A DNA stretch of 18,891 nt from Bacteroidales bacterium (GCA_026988445.1 JALSLF010000206.1:1-18891); one strand, 5' to 3'; shown: positions 5,954 to 15,525, numbered from the stretch's first letter. The notes: generated by a model not told the origin, from the letters alone. Program-made: numbers and translations.

Positions 5954-8497
5954 CTAATTATTGTCGATACTTTTATTTTCGGTATCCGCTTTCTTGTTTT
6001 TTTTCTTTTCTTTTGCTTTTTCGATTACAATATTAATTTTATCTTCTTTTTTGTCAAATTTCACATGAATAGTATCACCTTCCGAAATTGATGCCTCAAT
6101 TATAACTTCTGCCATTTCATCTTCAAGATATTTTTGAATGGCTCGTTTAAGTGGTCGGGCACCAAATTTACTATCATATCCTTTTTCCGCAATAAAATTT
6201 TTGGCTTCTTTAGATATTATTAGTTTATATCCTAAATCTTCCACACGATGATATAAACCATCAAGTTCTATATCTATAATTTTGTGAATGTCTTCGAGTG
6301 ATAATGAATTAAACAGAATAACATCATCAATTCTATTTAAAAACTCCGGAGCAAAAGCCTTTTTTAATGCTTTTTGAATAATACCCTTATTGCGGTCTTC
6401 ATTAAACTCCGTATTACCAAAACCTACTCCGCGACCAAAATCTTGAATCTGGCGCGAACCAATATTTGAGGTCATCAAAATTATTGTATTCTTAAAATCG
6501 ACTCTTCTTCCCAAGCTATCAGTTAATTGTCCTTCATCTAAAACATGCAGTAACAAATGAAAAACATCAGGGTGCGCTTTCTCAATTTCATCTAACAAAA
6601 CAACCGAATAAGGTTTACGGCGTACTTTTTCAGTTAATTGTCCACCTTCTTCATAACCAACATATCCGGGAGGAGCTCCAACCAAACGCGATACGGAAAA
6701 TTTCTCCATATACTCACTCATATCAATACGTACCAAAGCATCTTCGGTATCAAATAAGTATTTTGCCAAAATTTTAGCTAATTGAGTTTTACCAACACCT
6801 GTGGGTCCTAAAAAGATAAAAGAACCGATTGGGCGCTTGGGGTCTTTTAATCCTGCACGGTTTCGTTGAATGGCTTTTACCACTTTTCCAACCGCATCGT
6901 CTTGCCCAATAACTTTTGTCTGTAATTCTTCTTTCATTTTCATCAAGCGTACACCCTCGGTTTGTGCTATTCTTTGAACAGGCACACCGGTCATCATAGC
7001 AACCACTTCTTCCACATTGTGCACATCAACCGTTTCTCTATTGCTTGATAAATCTTCTTCCCACTTGCGCTTTTCTTCGTCCAGTTTTTTCATCAACTCA
7101 TGTTCCTTATCGCGATGCGAAGCAGCAAGTTCAAACTGCTGATTTTTAACAGCTTCCAACTTTAATTTATTAACCTCTTCTATTTCTTTTTCAATCTTTT
7201 CTATCACCTCCGGGATTTTTATTTTTGAAATATGCACCCGGGAGCCTGATTCGTCTAGTGCATCAATTGCTTTATCTGGAAGATGTCTGTCGCTAATGTA
7301 TCTTTCAGTTAATTTTACACAACTTTCAATTGCAGCATCAGTATAAATAACATTATGATGATCTTCATATCTGTCTTTAATATTATTTAAAATTTCAACC
7401 GTTTCTTCTACGGTGGTAGGATCAACCATAATTTTCTGAAACCTGCGTTCCAAAGCACCGTCTTTTTCAATATATTGACGATATTCATCTAAAGTAGTGG
7501 CACCGATACATTGAATTTCGCCACGCGCCAATGCAGGTTTTAGCATATTTGATGCATCTAATGAACCACTGGCACCACCTGCACCCACAATGGTATGAAT
7601 TTCATCTATAAATAAAATTACATCGTTGGTTTTTGCCAACTCGTTCAAAATAGACTTCATTCGTTCTTCAAACTGACCGCGATATTTTGTTCCGGCAACC
7701 ACCGAAGCAACATCTAAAGTAACAATACGTTTACCAAATAAAACCCGCGAAACTTGTTTTTTGATAATACGAATAGCCAAACCTTCGGCAATAGCCGATT
7801 TACCAACCCCCGGTTCACCAATTAGTACCGGATTATTTTTCTTTCTCCTGCTGAGGATTTGAACTAAACGTTCAATTTCCAAATCACGTCCAACAATCGG
7901 GTCTAATTGATTTTGCTCGGCAGCTTTGGTTAAATCTACACCAAAATTATCCAATACCGGTGTTTCGGATTGCGATTTTGCTTTACCTGAAAAACCTTGC
8001 TGTCCAGGATTATCCTTATCTTCACGCAAATCATCATCCTCATTAGGTATTTCCGAACGAAAAGTATGTACCAATTTATTTCTTAAACGCTCATAATCAA
8101 CATCGTACTTAGCCAAAACTTGCGTAACCGCACTACTGCTGTCTTTCAGTATAGCTAAAACAAGATGCTCAATATCAGGAACTTGACTTTTTGTTGAAAT
8201 GGCTTCAAGCTCAGTCATTTTTAAAGCACGCTCAGCATTCTTTAACAAGCCGGTACTTTGTTCACTGTTTAAAATAGTTTCAGGTACATCTGCCCTAACT
8301 CTATCTTCAATTTCCTGTTTCACCTGCATTAAATTGATTCCTAAATCTTCCAAATCAGTTAAAACAGGAGCTGTTCCTTCGCGTAGAATACCGAGAAATA
8401 AATGTTCAGTACCAATATATTTATTACCCAAACGCACAGCTTCTTCTTTACTGTACGAGAGTATTTTCTTTATTTTATCTGTAAATCGTGGATTCAT
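5954..8497 (-). CDS. clpC: ClpC, AAA+ unfoldase of the Clp protease
   Basis: An Hsp100 ATPase, 847 aa, that unfolds substrates and feeds them to ClpP in the cytosol. Domains in order: paired Clp_N repeats at about 1-145; AAA+ module 1 with Walker A GEPGVGKSA 227-235 and Walker B VILFIDE 293-299; a UVR-type coiled segment at about 449-472 (the ClpC middle domain); MTGVPV near 502; AAA+ module 2 with GPTGVGKT 564-571 and VVLLDE 632-637; the Clp D2-small domain to about 815; and a Lys/Asp-rich tail. The UVR segment and single short M-domain separate it from ClpB, which has a long coiled coil. ATG 8497 gives the standard MNPRFTDKIKKIL start. CtsR, McsA and McsB genes are absent next to it. A minus-strand -7 box lies just upstream. 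Confidence 0.96.
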   Translation of the reverse strand: MNPRFTDKIKKILSYSKEEAVRLGNKYIGTEHLFLGILREGTAPVLTDLEDLGINLMQVKQEIEDRVRADVPETILNSEQSTGLLKNAERALKMTELEAISTKSQVPDIEHLVLAILKDSSSAVTQVLAKYDVDYERLRNKLVHTFRSEIPNEDDDLREDKDNPGQQGFSGKAKSQSETPVLDNFGVDLTKAAEQNQLDPIVGRDLEIERLVQILSRRKKNNPVLIGEPGVGKSAIAEGLAIRIIKKQVSRVLFGKRIVTLDVASVVAGTKYRGQFEERMKSILNELAKTNDVILFIDEIHTIVGAGGASGSLDASNMLKPALARGEIQCIGATTLDEYRQYIEKDGALERRFQKIMVDPTTVEETVEILNNIKDRYEDHHNVIYTDAAIESCVKLTERYISDRHLPDKAIDALDESGSRVHISKIKIPEVIEKIEKEIEEVNKLKLEAVKNQQFELAASHRDKEHELMKKLDEEKRKWEEDLSSNRETVDVHNVEEVVAMMTGVPVQRIAQTEGVRLMKMKEELQTKVIGQDDAVGKVVKAIQRNRAGLKDPKRPIGSFIFLGPTGVGKTQLAKILAKYLFDTEDALVRIDMSEYMEKFSVSRLVGAPPGYVGYEEGGQLTEKVRRKPYSVVLLDEIEKAHPDVFHLLLHVLDEGQLTDSLGRRVDFKNTIILMTSNIGSRQIQDFGRGVGFGNTEFNEDRNKGIIQKALKKAFAPEFLNRIDDVILFNSLSLEDIHKIIDIELDGLYHRVEDLGYKLIISKEAKNFIAEKGYDSKFGARPLKRAIQKYLEDEMAEVIIEASISEGDTIHVKFDKKEDKINIVIEKAKEKKKNKKADTENKSIDNN

Positions 8498-8517
8498 ATA
8501 TTAAAAATTATAAGCTA

Positions 8518-8525
8518 CAAAAATA
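8518..8525 (-). promoter_or_regulatory. Predicted -7 box of clpC
   Basis: CAAAAATA on the plus strand reads TATTTTTG (TAnnTTTG) on the minus strand, 20 nt before the clpC ATG. No matching -33 TTTG was seen at 19-21 nt. It suggests clpC is transcribed separately from ung. Confidence 0.45.
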
Positions 8526-8622
8526 TGAATTTTTTAAGTTAAATAAAAGTTTATTCGCATCAGCAAATAAAAAAGAGTTTTATATCTGAAATAGTAATTC
8601 AAATTTGAAATTATCAAACTTC

Positions 8623-9285
8623 TTACCATTTAATGGGAGTTTTGCCATTTTTTACTAAAAACTCATTGGTTTTACTAAAATGTTTATTTCCAAAAAAACC
8701 GCGATGTGCCGCAAAAGGCGAAGGATGAGCCGATTGCAAAACATAATGTTTGTTTTTATCTATAACAGCACCTTTTTTTTGCGCATAAGCGCCCCATAAT
8801 AAAAATACAATTCCTGACTTTTTGTCAGATATCTGTTTGATTACCGCATCTGTAAAAGTTTCCCAACCTTTATTTTGGTGCGAACCGGCATGATTGGCGC
8901 GTACGGTTAGGGTGGCATTTAAAAGCAAAATACCTTGTTTTGCCCATCTTTCTAAATTACCGCTCTCAGGTATCGAATTACCTATGTCGCTTTGAATTTC
9001 TTTAAAGATATTTACTAATGATGGAGGTTTACGAATTCCTGTATTTACCGAAAAACACAATCCATTTGCTTGTCCTTCGCCATGATAAGGGTCCTGACCA
9101 AGTATTACAACTTTTAAATCATCAAAACTACAGTGGTCAAAAGCATTAAAAATTAATTTTCCGGGAGGATATACCTTATATTTATTATATTCAGATTTAA
9201 CAAAATTAACCAATTGATGAAAATAGGGTTTTTCAAATTCATCTTTCAATATTTTTTTCCACGATTCTGCAATTTTTACTTCCAT
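8623..9285 (-). CDS. ung: Uracil-DNA glycosylase, family 1
   Basis: Removes uracil from DNA, the first step of base-excision repair of deaminated cytosine or misincorporated dUMP. At 220 aa it is the normal length for UNG. The water-activating loop GQDPYHG is at 63-69 with catalytic D65; the uracil-binding LLLNATLTV at about 120-128 includes the specificity Asn123; the DNA-intercalation loop HPSPFAAHRG is at 187-196 with catalytic His187. All key residues are present. It lies upstream of clpC on the same strand with a 125-nt gap, which carries a clpC promoter-like box, so the two are probably not strictly co-transcribed. A possible promoter is CAAAGTTA at 9468-9475 (TAACTTTG on the minus strand), leaving a leader of about 170 nt. 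Confidence 0.97.
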   Translation of the reverse strand: MEVKIAESWKKILKDEFEKPYFHQLVNFVKSEYNKYKVYPPGKLIFNAFDHCSFDDLKVVILGQDPYHGEGQANGLCFSVNTGIRKPPSLVNIFKEIQSDIGNSIPESGNLERWAKQGILLLNATLTVRANHAGSHQNKGWETFTDAVIKQISDKKSGIVFLLWGAYAQKKGAVIDKNKHYVLQSAHPSPFAAHRGFFGNKHFSKTNEFLVKNGKTPIKW

Positions 9286-9724
9286 GTTTATTAAATTAAG
9301 GTGTCAGCAAACAGAGATAGTTTAGAGTTTAATAATTTAACATAGCCATTAAACCATCCGCCGGTAGTCGGACAAGTTTTAACAATTTATCGTTTAAATC
9401 AATAAATATTTTGCAAGAGCAACCGGTAATCGGCAAGCATTTATCAATGAGCGACTTAATCTAAATACAAAGTTAAGTATATTATCAATAGTGGCACAAC
9501 AATGTTTTTAACAGCTAATTGTTAATAAACTAATTTAAAAAATATTCGATTTTAGGGATTATTTAGTTAATTTAGCGCTTCGTTTAAAAAAAGTGTTTTT
9601 ATTGCCTTAAATCGCCTTATTTTAAATAATGATGAAAATCAGGCTGTTTAAACAAAGTAGTAAAACACTAATATTTATCTGACAAACAGATATATACAAT
9701 AAGTTAAATTAATAAATTAAACTA
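9286..9724. other. ung/gyrA divergent intergenic region
   Basis: This 439-nt spacer has no gene. It contains AGTTTA-type 7/8-nt repeats (9319-9341), copy 2 of the 22-nt motif (9357-9378), a shorter related copy CCGGTAATCGGCAAG (9423-9437), a possible ung -7 box (9468-9475) and a small hairpin TATCTG-ACAAA-CAGATA (9676-9692) in the gyrA leader. I could not place a confident gyrA promoter. Confidence 0.5.
9357..9378 (+). repeat. 22-nt interspersed motif, copy 2
   Basis: The best-conserved copy: TCCGCC then GGTAGTCGGACAAGTT. A truncated relative follows 62 nt later (9423-9437). It sits in the leader region between divergent ung and gyrA. Confidence 0.55.
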
Positions 9725-12223
9725 ATGTCTGAAAATTACGACAGAATTAAGATTGTTGATATTGAAGAAGAAATGAAATCATCCTACATTGATTATTCAA
9801 TGTCGGTAATTGTTTCAAGAGCATTGCCTGATGTACGCGATGGACTTAAACCGGTACACAGAAGGGTATTATTTGGTATGAGAGAGTTGGGTATCACAGC
9901 TTCTAAACCTTATAAGAAATCAGCAAGGATAGTGGGAGAGGTTCTGGGTAAATACCACCCGCACGGCGATAGTTCGGTATATTTTGCTATGGTACGTATG
10001 GCACAAGAGTGGTCTTTACGCTATCCACTGGTTGACGGACAAGGAAACTTTGGTTCTATTGATGGTGATAGTCCGGCAGCAATGCGTTATACAGAGGCAC
10101 GGCTAAATAAAATCGCCGAAGAAACATTGGCTGATTTGGATAAAAATACCGTTGATTTTCAACTTAATTTTGATGATACGCTGGAAGAACCTACGGTTTT
10201 ACCTACGAGAATACCAAACTTATTGGTAAATGGGGCATCGGGTATTGCTGTTGGTATGGCAACAAATATACCTCCACACAATTTAGGCGAAGTAATTGAT
10301 GCGACTATTGCTACTATTGATAATCCGGAAATTACCATCGATGAAATTATGGTACATTTAAAAGCGCCTGATTTTCCAACAGGTGGTATCATATACGGCT
10401 ATCAGGGTGTTAAAGATGCCTATGCAACAGGAAAAGGCAGAGTAGTGGTACGGGCAAGGGCAGAGATAGAGACTACAGATTCAGGAAGAGAAAAAATTGT
10501 GATTACAGAAATACCTTATCAGGTAAATAAAGCAGAGCTTATACAGAAAGTTGCCGATATGGTAAATGATAAAAAGCTTGATGGTATTTCTAATGCAAAT
10601 GATGAATCGGACCGTACGGGTATGCGTATTGTTTTTGATATAAAACGCGATGCAATGGCAAGCATTGTATTGAATAAATTATTCAAATACACCGCTTTAC
10701 AGTCAAGTTTTAGTATTAACACCATTGCTTTGGTAAAAGGCAGACCCCGCTTGCTGAATGTTAAAGAATTACTTGAACTTTTTATTGAACACCGTCACGA
10801 TGTAGTTCAACGAAGAACTCAATATGAATTAGATCAAGCGGAGAAAAAAGCACATGTTCTTGAAGGTTTAATTATTGCTATTGATAATTTGGATGAAGTT
10901 ATTAAGCTTATTCGTGCTTCAAAAACTCCCGAAGATGCCCGAAACGGCTTAATGGAAAATTTTGATTTGTCTGAAATTCAAGCTCGTGCTATTTTAGATA
11001 TGCGTTTGCAAAAATTAACCGGATTAGAGCGAGATAAATTAAAATCGGACTATGAAGATTTGATGAAACTGATTACTCATTTAAAAGAGATACTTTCAGA
11101 CAAATCTTTAAGAATGCAAATTGTTAAAGATGAATTGATAGAAGTAAAAGAAAAATACAATGATGAGCGCCGTACCGAAATTCAGTATTCTTCCGAAGAA
11201 TTTAATCCTGAAGATTTTTATGCTAACGAAGATGTGGTAATTACTATTTCTAAATTAGGTTACATAAAACGTACGGCATTAACTGAATTTAAAACACAGC
11301 ACCGGGGCGGAACAGGTGCAAAAGGCAGTACAACCCGCGATGCAGATTATTTGGAACATCTTTACGTTGCTTCCATGCACAATACGATGTTGTTTTTTAC
11401 CGAAAAAGGTAAGTGTTTTTGGTTAAAAGTATATGAAATTCCGGAAGGTAGTAAAACCTCGAAAGGAAGAGCTATTCAAAACATGCTCAATATTGCACCG
11501 GATGATAGAGTTAAAGCATATGTAAATGTAGAAACCATTACGAACGACGAGTACGTTGACAGCCACAATATTATTTTGTGTACCGAAAGAGGTATTGTAA
11601 AGAAAACCAGCTTACGTGATTATTCAAGACCACGTCAAAACGGTATTAATGCCATTGGTATCCGTGAAGGAGATAACTTGCTGCAAGCCCGTTTAACAGA
11701 CGGTAATAACGAAGTTATTATTGCTGCACGTTCAGGTAAAGCCATTCGATTCAATGAAAGTACTGTTCGTACTATGGGGCGTACAGCCACCGGTGTTAAA
11801 GGCATAAATATTGCAGCAGACGATAGAGTAATTGGAATGATTTGTATTAGCGATCAAGAAGAAACCGTATTGGTAGTATCCGAAAAAGGTTATGGAAAAC
11901 GTTCTAAATTAGAAGATTATAGAATTACCAACAGGGGAGGTAAAGGAGTTAAAACATTGAATGTTACGGAAAAAACCGGTAAATTAATATCGATTAAAAA
12001 TGTTAAAGATACCGACCATTTAATGATTATAAATCGTTCCGGTTTGACAATTAGGGTTGCTGTTTCAACTATTCGTGTTTCAGGACGTGCAACGCAGGGT
12101 GTTAAACTGATAAATATTAAGGGCAAAGATTCAATTGCAGCAGTAGCCAAAGTAGCAATAAGCGATGATACCAACGGCGATGAAACAGTAAATACAGAAG
12201 ATTTGCCTGAAAATGAAAATTAG
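9725..12223 (+). CDS. gyrA: DNA gyrase subunit A
   Basis: The breakage-reunion subunit of DNA gyrase (A2B2), which introduces negative supercoils; 832 aa. The winged-helix and tower domains are at 1 to about 500, with catalytic Tyr122 in AAMRYTEARL. The C-terminal beta-pinwheel carries the GyrA-box-like TNRGGKG at 735-741, supporting gyrase over ParC. The quinolone-resistance region reads HPHGDSSVYFAM: by count S83 is retained and position 87, Asp in E. coli, is Phe. The C-terminal tail is acidic (SDDTNGDETVNTEDLPENEN). ATG 9725 matches the family start. gyrB is not in the window. No terminator is visible before the TPR gene, but that gene has its own promoter. Confidence 0.97.
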   Translation: MSENYDRIKIVDIEEEMKSSYIDYSMSVIVSRALPDVRDGLKPVHRRVLFGMRELGITASKPYKKSARIVGEVLGKYHPHGDSSVYFAMVRMAQEWSLRYPLVDGQGNFGSIDGDSPAAMRYTEARLNKIAEETLADLDKNTVDFQLNFDDTLEEPTVLPTRIPNLLVNGASGIAVGMATNIPPHNLGEVIDATIATIDNPEITIDEIMVHLKAPDFPTGGIIYGYQGVKDAYATGKGRVVVRARAEIETTDSGREKIVITEIPYQVNKAELIQKVADMVNDKKLDGISNANDESDRTGMRIVFDIKRDAMASIVLNKLFKYTALQSSFSINTIALVKGRPRLLNVKELLELFIEHRHDVVQRRTQYELDQAEKKAHVLEGLIIAIDNLDEVIKLIRASKTPEDARNGLMENFDLSEIQARAILDMRLQKLTGLERDKLKSDYEDLMKLITHLKEILSDKSLRMQIVKDELIEVKEKYNDERRTEIQYSSEEFNPEDFYANEDVVITISKLGYIKRTALTEFKTQHRGGTGAKGSTTRDADYLEHLYVASMHNTMLFFTEKGKCFWLKVYEIPEGSKTSKGRAIQNMLNIAPDDRVKAYVNVETITNDEYVDSHNIILCTERGIVKKTSLRDYSRPRQNGINAIGIREGDNLLQARLTDGNNEVIIAARSGKAIRFNESTVRTMGRTATGVKGINIAADDRVIGMICISDQEETVLVVSEKGYGKRSKLEDYRITNRGGKGVKTLNVTEKTGKLISIKNVKDTDHLMIINRSGLTIRVAVSTIRVSGRATQGVKLINIKGKDSIAAVAKVAISDDTNGDETVNTEDLPENEN

Positions 12224-12285
12224 GAGCTATATTTTAGAAAATTAGCTTAACTGCAAATTAAAGGAATAAGCCTGTTGTAAAAAAT

Positions 12286-12316
12286 ATTGGGAAAATTTAA
12301 AAAAAGTTTACTTTTG
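12286..12316 (+). promoter_or_regulatory. Predicted promoter of TPR protein gene
   Basis: ATTG at 12286-12289, a 19-nt spacer and TACTTTTG at 12309-12316 (TAnnTTTG). The predicted start is about 20-25 nt before ATG 12346. Confidence 0.6.
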
Positions 12317-12345
12317 CAAATATTTCAAAAACTAAATATTAAAAA

Positions 12346-13737
12346 ATGAAAAAAATAGTTTTATTAATGATTGGAGTAGTTTTGAGCTTTTCGCTAAATG
12401 CACAAACAACTACACCACAAACTGCCGAGAGCTTGCTTAAAGCTAAAGCTAAAAGTGATGCAGATATTCAAAACCCCAAGAAAGCTGCAAAAATGACTAC
12501 TTGGCTAAAAAGAGGAAACATATACCTTGATTTGATACAATTTAACATTAAAGGTTTATGGGTAGGAATGCCTACTGAAGGTTTAAGTGGCGCAGAAATA
12601 TTGGTTGGAAAGCCACAAAAGATTATGACTCAGGGCAACAAAGAAGATTGGATTTATGAACGCATAACATTGCACTTTGAAGATAAAAAACTAACCGGTT
12701 GGGATGAGACCAAGCCATTAGTAGAAAACGGTGAAGATGTTGCAATGGAAGCATACATGAAAGCTTGGGAGTTGGATGAAAAAGGTAAATTAAAATCAGA
12801 TAAAGCATTTTTAGCAAATATTGCTACTTTAAGAGGTATGTTTGCAGGCAAAGGTGTAAAATATTATAATGAAGCCGGAAAAGCAAATGATGCAGAATTA
12901 TATAGAAAATCTGTAATGGAGCTTGATAAAGCCTTAAAATTGGGAGAGTTTCCAAAAAATGAGGCAGATTCAATTTTTGACCTTGGTTTAGTTGCTTACT
13001 ATGCAGGGGTTATTGCCCAAAGTGGAAAACAATATGATTTAGCCGAGAAGCATTATAAAATGTGTATAGAAAAAGCTTGGCAAGGAGATAAGCCTTATAA
13101 TTCATTAGCATCACTATATGCCGAGCAAGATAAACATGATTTAGAATTAAAGGTTTTACAAGAAGGATTTGATAAGTACCCTGACTCTAAATCGTTGTTA
13201 TTAAGCTTTATCAACTACTATTTACGTACAGGTGAATCGGAAAAAGCTTTAGAAAAATTACAAAAAGGAATTAAAGATAATCCTGAAAATCAGTCGTATT
13301 ATTATGCAATTGGCACCTTATATGATGCCATGGTGTTGGATACAACAGATAAATACACCAAAGAGCAAAAGGAAGAGTATGAGAAGCTTGCTATTGAAAA
13401 TTATAAAAAAGCCATCGAATTAAAAGATGATTATTTTGATGCAATTTATAATTTGGGCGTTCTTTATTACAATAAAGGCGTTTATGTATTAAAAGCCGCT
13501 CAGGACATTCCTCCAAGTCAAAATGCTAAATACGAAGCAGAAAAACAGAAGGCTATAGATTTCTTTAAATTAGCCTTACCATATATGGAGAAAGCGCATG
13601 AAATTAACTATCGTGATAGAAATACGATTTTGTCATTATCTACAATTTATTTAAAATTACAGATGTATGATAAACAAAAAGAGATGAAAGAGTTATTAGA
13701 CTCTTTACCGGAAGAAGGTTCACCTTTGGATAAATAA
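12346..13737 (+). CDS. Secreted tetratricopeptide-repeat protein
   Basis: A 463-aa exported protein. Signal peptide: MKK, hydrophobic IVLLMIGVVLSFSL, then NA|Q with likely cleavage after A19; there is no lipobox Cys, so it should be a soluble periplasmic protein. An N-terminal region of about 150 residues is of unrecognised type (LWVGMPTEGLSG). From about 180 there are helical TPR-like repeats: AGVIAQSGKQYDLAEKHYKM, KPYNSLASLYAEQ, SYYYAIGTLYDAM, FDAIYNLGVLYYNKG, YRDRNTILSLSTIYLKL. TPRs mediate protein-protein contacts; the partner is unknown. It follows gyrA in the same direction but has its own promoter and terminator. Confidence 0.85.
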   Translation: MKKIVLLMIGVVLSFSLNAQTTTPQTAESLLKAKAKSDADIQNPKKAAKMTTWLKRGNIYLDLIQFNIKGLWVGMPTEGLSGAEILVGKPQKIMTQGNKEDWIYERITLHFEDKKLTGWDETKPLVENGEDVAMEAYMKAWELDEKGKLKSDKAFLANIATLRGMFAGKGVKYYNEAGKANDAELYRKSVMELDKALKLGEFPKNEADSIFDLGLVAYYAGVIAQSGKQYDLAEKHYKMCIEKAWQGDKPYNSLASLYAEQDKHDLELKVLQEGFDKYPDSKSLLLSFINYYLRTGESEKALEKLQKGIKDNPENQSYYYAIGTLYDAMVLDTTDKYTKEQKEEYEKLAIENYKKAIELKDDYFDAIYNLGVLYYNKGVYVLKAAQDIPPSQNAKYEAEKQKAIDFFKLALPYMEKAHEINYRDRNTILSLSTIYLKLQMYDKQKEMKELLDSLPEEGSPLDK

Positions 13738-13746
13738 AGATTAGAT

Positions 13747-13775
13747 ACAGGGCAAATTACTTGTCCTGTTTTTTT
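13747..13775 (+). terminator. Intrinsic terminator of TPR gene
   Basis: ACAGGGCAA (13747-13755) pairs with TTGTCCTGT (13761-13769), with one G-U pair, around ATTAC, and is followed by T's to 13775, 10 nt after the stop. Confidence 0.85.
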
Positions 13776-14067
13776 AAATAATTCTATTTAACATAATATA
13801 AATTATAAGACAAATTTATTACTATACCCTGTATATGGTATTTATATGAAATGTAAAAGTTTCGGTTGAAATAAATTGAAAAGAGAAATTTTTGAATTGT
13901 CTGTGATACGAACAATTAATCGAAGCTGTTTAAAGCGAGAACCTTAAAATAATACGTGAAACTACAACTAACACCTTAGTTGAGTTAAATGGTTTATCTG
14001 GGATAACACGCTAATTATCAACCCATTGATAATGCATGTGTCCGTATTTGAAAATGCTAATAAACAT
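13776..14067. other. Intergenic, convergent TPR / siaC-like genes
   Basis: A 292-nt spacer with no gene. The one clear structure is a perfect 8-bp hairpin ATTATCAA-CCCA-TTGATAAT (14014-14033), 35 nt past the SiaC-like stop on the minus strand; it lacks a T-run on that side and may help end the minus-strand transcript. Confidence 0.45.
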
Positions 14068-14451
14068 TTAATCTTCCATTACAATATACTTAAAATTTAA
14101 ACCAATAAGTTTTTCATATTGTTGCCCTGAATCCAACATGTCGTAATCATCTTCATAATAGTACCACCATATAGTTACTAAGTCTTTAGCAAGACTATCT
14201 CTGATAAGTAAAAAGAGTTTAGCAATTTGTTTTGATGAAGCAGTATTATAATAATCCAACTTAAATTCCAAAGCCATATTTATAGGCACCTGATCTGAAT
14301 TAAAAAATTGTTCTACCCAATCTAAAATCGGTTCATAAAAATCAAGTGCATCAGGCGGCAGAGATTTACCACTAATAACAAATTTTTTTTCCTCGATATT
14401 AAAATTAACTTCCGGAGTATAACTAGATTCAGGTAAATATAATGACTTCAT
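14068..14451 (-). CDS. SiaC / DUF1987 family regulatory phosphoprotein
   Basis: A 127-aa small acidic cytosolic protein of the DUF1987/SiaC family. In Pseudomonas, SiaC is phosphorylated on a Thr by SiaB, dephosphorylated by the PP2C phosphatase SiaA, and in its unphosphorylated form activates the diguanylate cyclase SiaD. Family marks seen: YTPEVNFNIE 11-20, FVISGKSLPPDALDFYEPIL 24-43, and LDYYNTASSKQI 65-76; T70 in NTASSK is in the position expected for the phosphorylated Thr. None of the usual partners (SiaA, SiaB, SiaD) is in the window, so it is a stand-alone copy. It is on the same strand as the parA group, 180 nt downstream of the membrane protein, and could be its last gene or independent. 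Confidence 0.8.
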   Translation of the reverse strand: MKSLYLPESSYTPEVNFNIEEKKFVISGKSLPPDALDFYEPILDWVEQFFNSDQVPINMALEFKLDYYNTASSKQIAKLFLLIRDSLAKDLVTIWWYYYEDDYDMLDSGQQYEKLIGLNFKYIVMED

Positions 14452-14631
14452 TGATATTTATTTTGCTAAATTTGTTTTCTAAGATAATAAATTTTATGTG
14501 AATTTAAGCCCAAAAATATTGTAAATTATTGAAATACTAAATATTTTTTTAATCTTTAAGTAAATTTAACATAAATTTTTAAGTGAAAGATTGTTTTCTT
14601 ATTATGCAAAATAAAAATAATATATTAAAAA

Positions 14632-15510
14632 TCAGTTGTTTGTATCTTTCAATCGTAGTTTAATAAATTTATTATACATAAAACTTAAACCGATAATAAA
14701 TAAAGATGCAAAAACACCCAGCCCGATATTATAATAGGCAGGAGCAGTTAAAGCCAAGCGTAAAATGACGGTAGCTAAGGCAAAACCTGAGTTTCGGAAA
14801 ACAATTATGTACAAGTAATTATAACGTAAAGAGATGAGTATAATAAGAATATCGATGAATATTAACGATGTGTAAAAAGATTTAAAAAAATGTATATGCA
14901 TATCAAAAAACAGATTGCTTATCAGAGAATAAATACCTGCTAATGAAAAAATTACAATCATAAACAACGAAAGAACTTTCTTAATACGAACAAAACCCAA
15001 CTGGTCTGTATCGGATTTAGTTATGTTGATATGTTTTTGCATCTGCTTAAAAAAAACAACTGCGCTAAAAATAATTAAGGCACCGAAAGTATCTGCAAGC
15101 ATCTTAATTACCTGATGAATATTTTCATCCCAAATAAAAGGCTCTGTAAACTCTCCAAAATCTTTAAATGCTTGACGCAATAGGATTAATGAAAAAATTT
15201 CAAATTGTTTAGCCAATGATGTAGAAACAGAGTGCGATAAAACAAATATCATACTCATTATTTCTATAATTAATAAAAAAGTAAAAGCAAATTCAATAGC
15301 AAAAAAATGATTTGCCGGCACCAAATTATTTAAAAATGATGGTAATAGATTCCATTTTTTTAACTCTACAAGAAAAAGTATTAATAAAAAAGAATAAACA
15401 ATTAGGGTACCTGTAGATTTTAGAAATTTCTTATCCTCCCAAATGGTATGGAATTTATCGTAAATCCGGCACAGATTAAAAGTAAGTTTTGTAACGCTTT
15501 TTTCAAACAA
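14632..15510 (-). CDS. Polytopic membrane protein downstream of parA-RHH
   Basis: I do not recognise this 292-aa family. It has about seven hydrophobic segments, at roughly 34-50, 70-91, 137-156, 178-200, 210-229, 242-258 and 262-280, and basic ends (the C-terminus is KFIKLRLKDTNN). It is therefore an inner-membrane protein with a basic cytoplasmic tail. The loop between segments 2 and 3 (about 92-136) is amphipathic and includes QAFKDFGEFTEPFIWDE. It starts 15 nt after the RHH gene stop, so co-transcription with parA and the RHH gene is very likely. The context suggests a membrane anchor or partner for the ParA system, but nothing in the sequence shows this directly. Transporter and channel families were considered, but no signature was found. 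Confidence 0.7.
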   Translation of the reverse strand: MFEKSVTKLTFNLCRIYDKFHTIWEDKKFLKSTGTLIVYSFLLILFLVELKKWNLLPSFLNNLVPANHFFAIEFAFTFLLIIEIMSMIFVLSHSVSTSLAKQFEIFSLILLRQAFKDFGEFTEPFIWDENIHQVIKMLADTFGALIIFSAVVFFKQMQKHINITKSDTDQLGFVRIKKVLSLFMIVIFSLAGIYSLISNLFFDMHIHFFKSFYTSLIFIDILIILISLRYNYLYIIVFRNSGFALATVILRLALTAPAYYNIGLGVFASLFIIGLSFMYNKFIKLRLKDTNN

Positions 15511-15525
15511 TTTTTAGATATTTAA

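Noticed and set aside
8199..8504. Open frame opposite the clpC 5' end, and similar frames opposite oxyR, the cold-shock gene, gyrA, the TPR gene, parA, the RHH gene and the peptidase gene
   Set aside because: All lie antisense to well-supported genes and have no recognisable protein features or promoters.
9676..9692. Riboswitch or attenuator in the gyrA leader
   Set aside because: It is only a 6-bp hairpin with no terminator alternative or known aptamer sequence.
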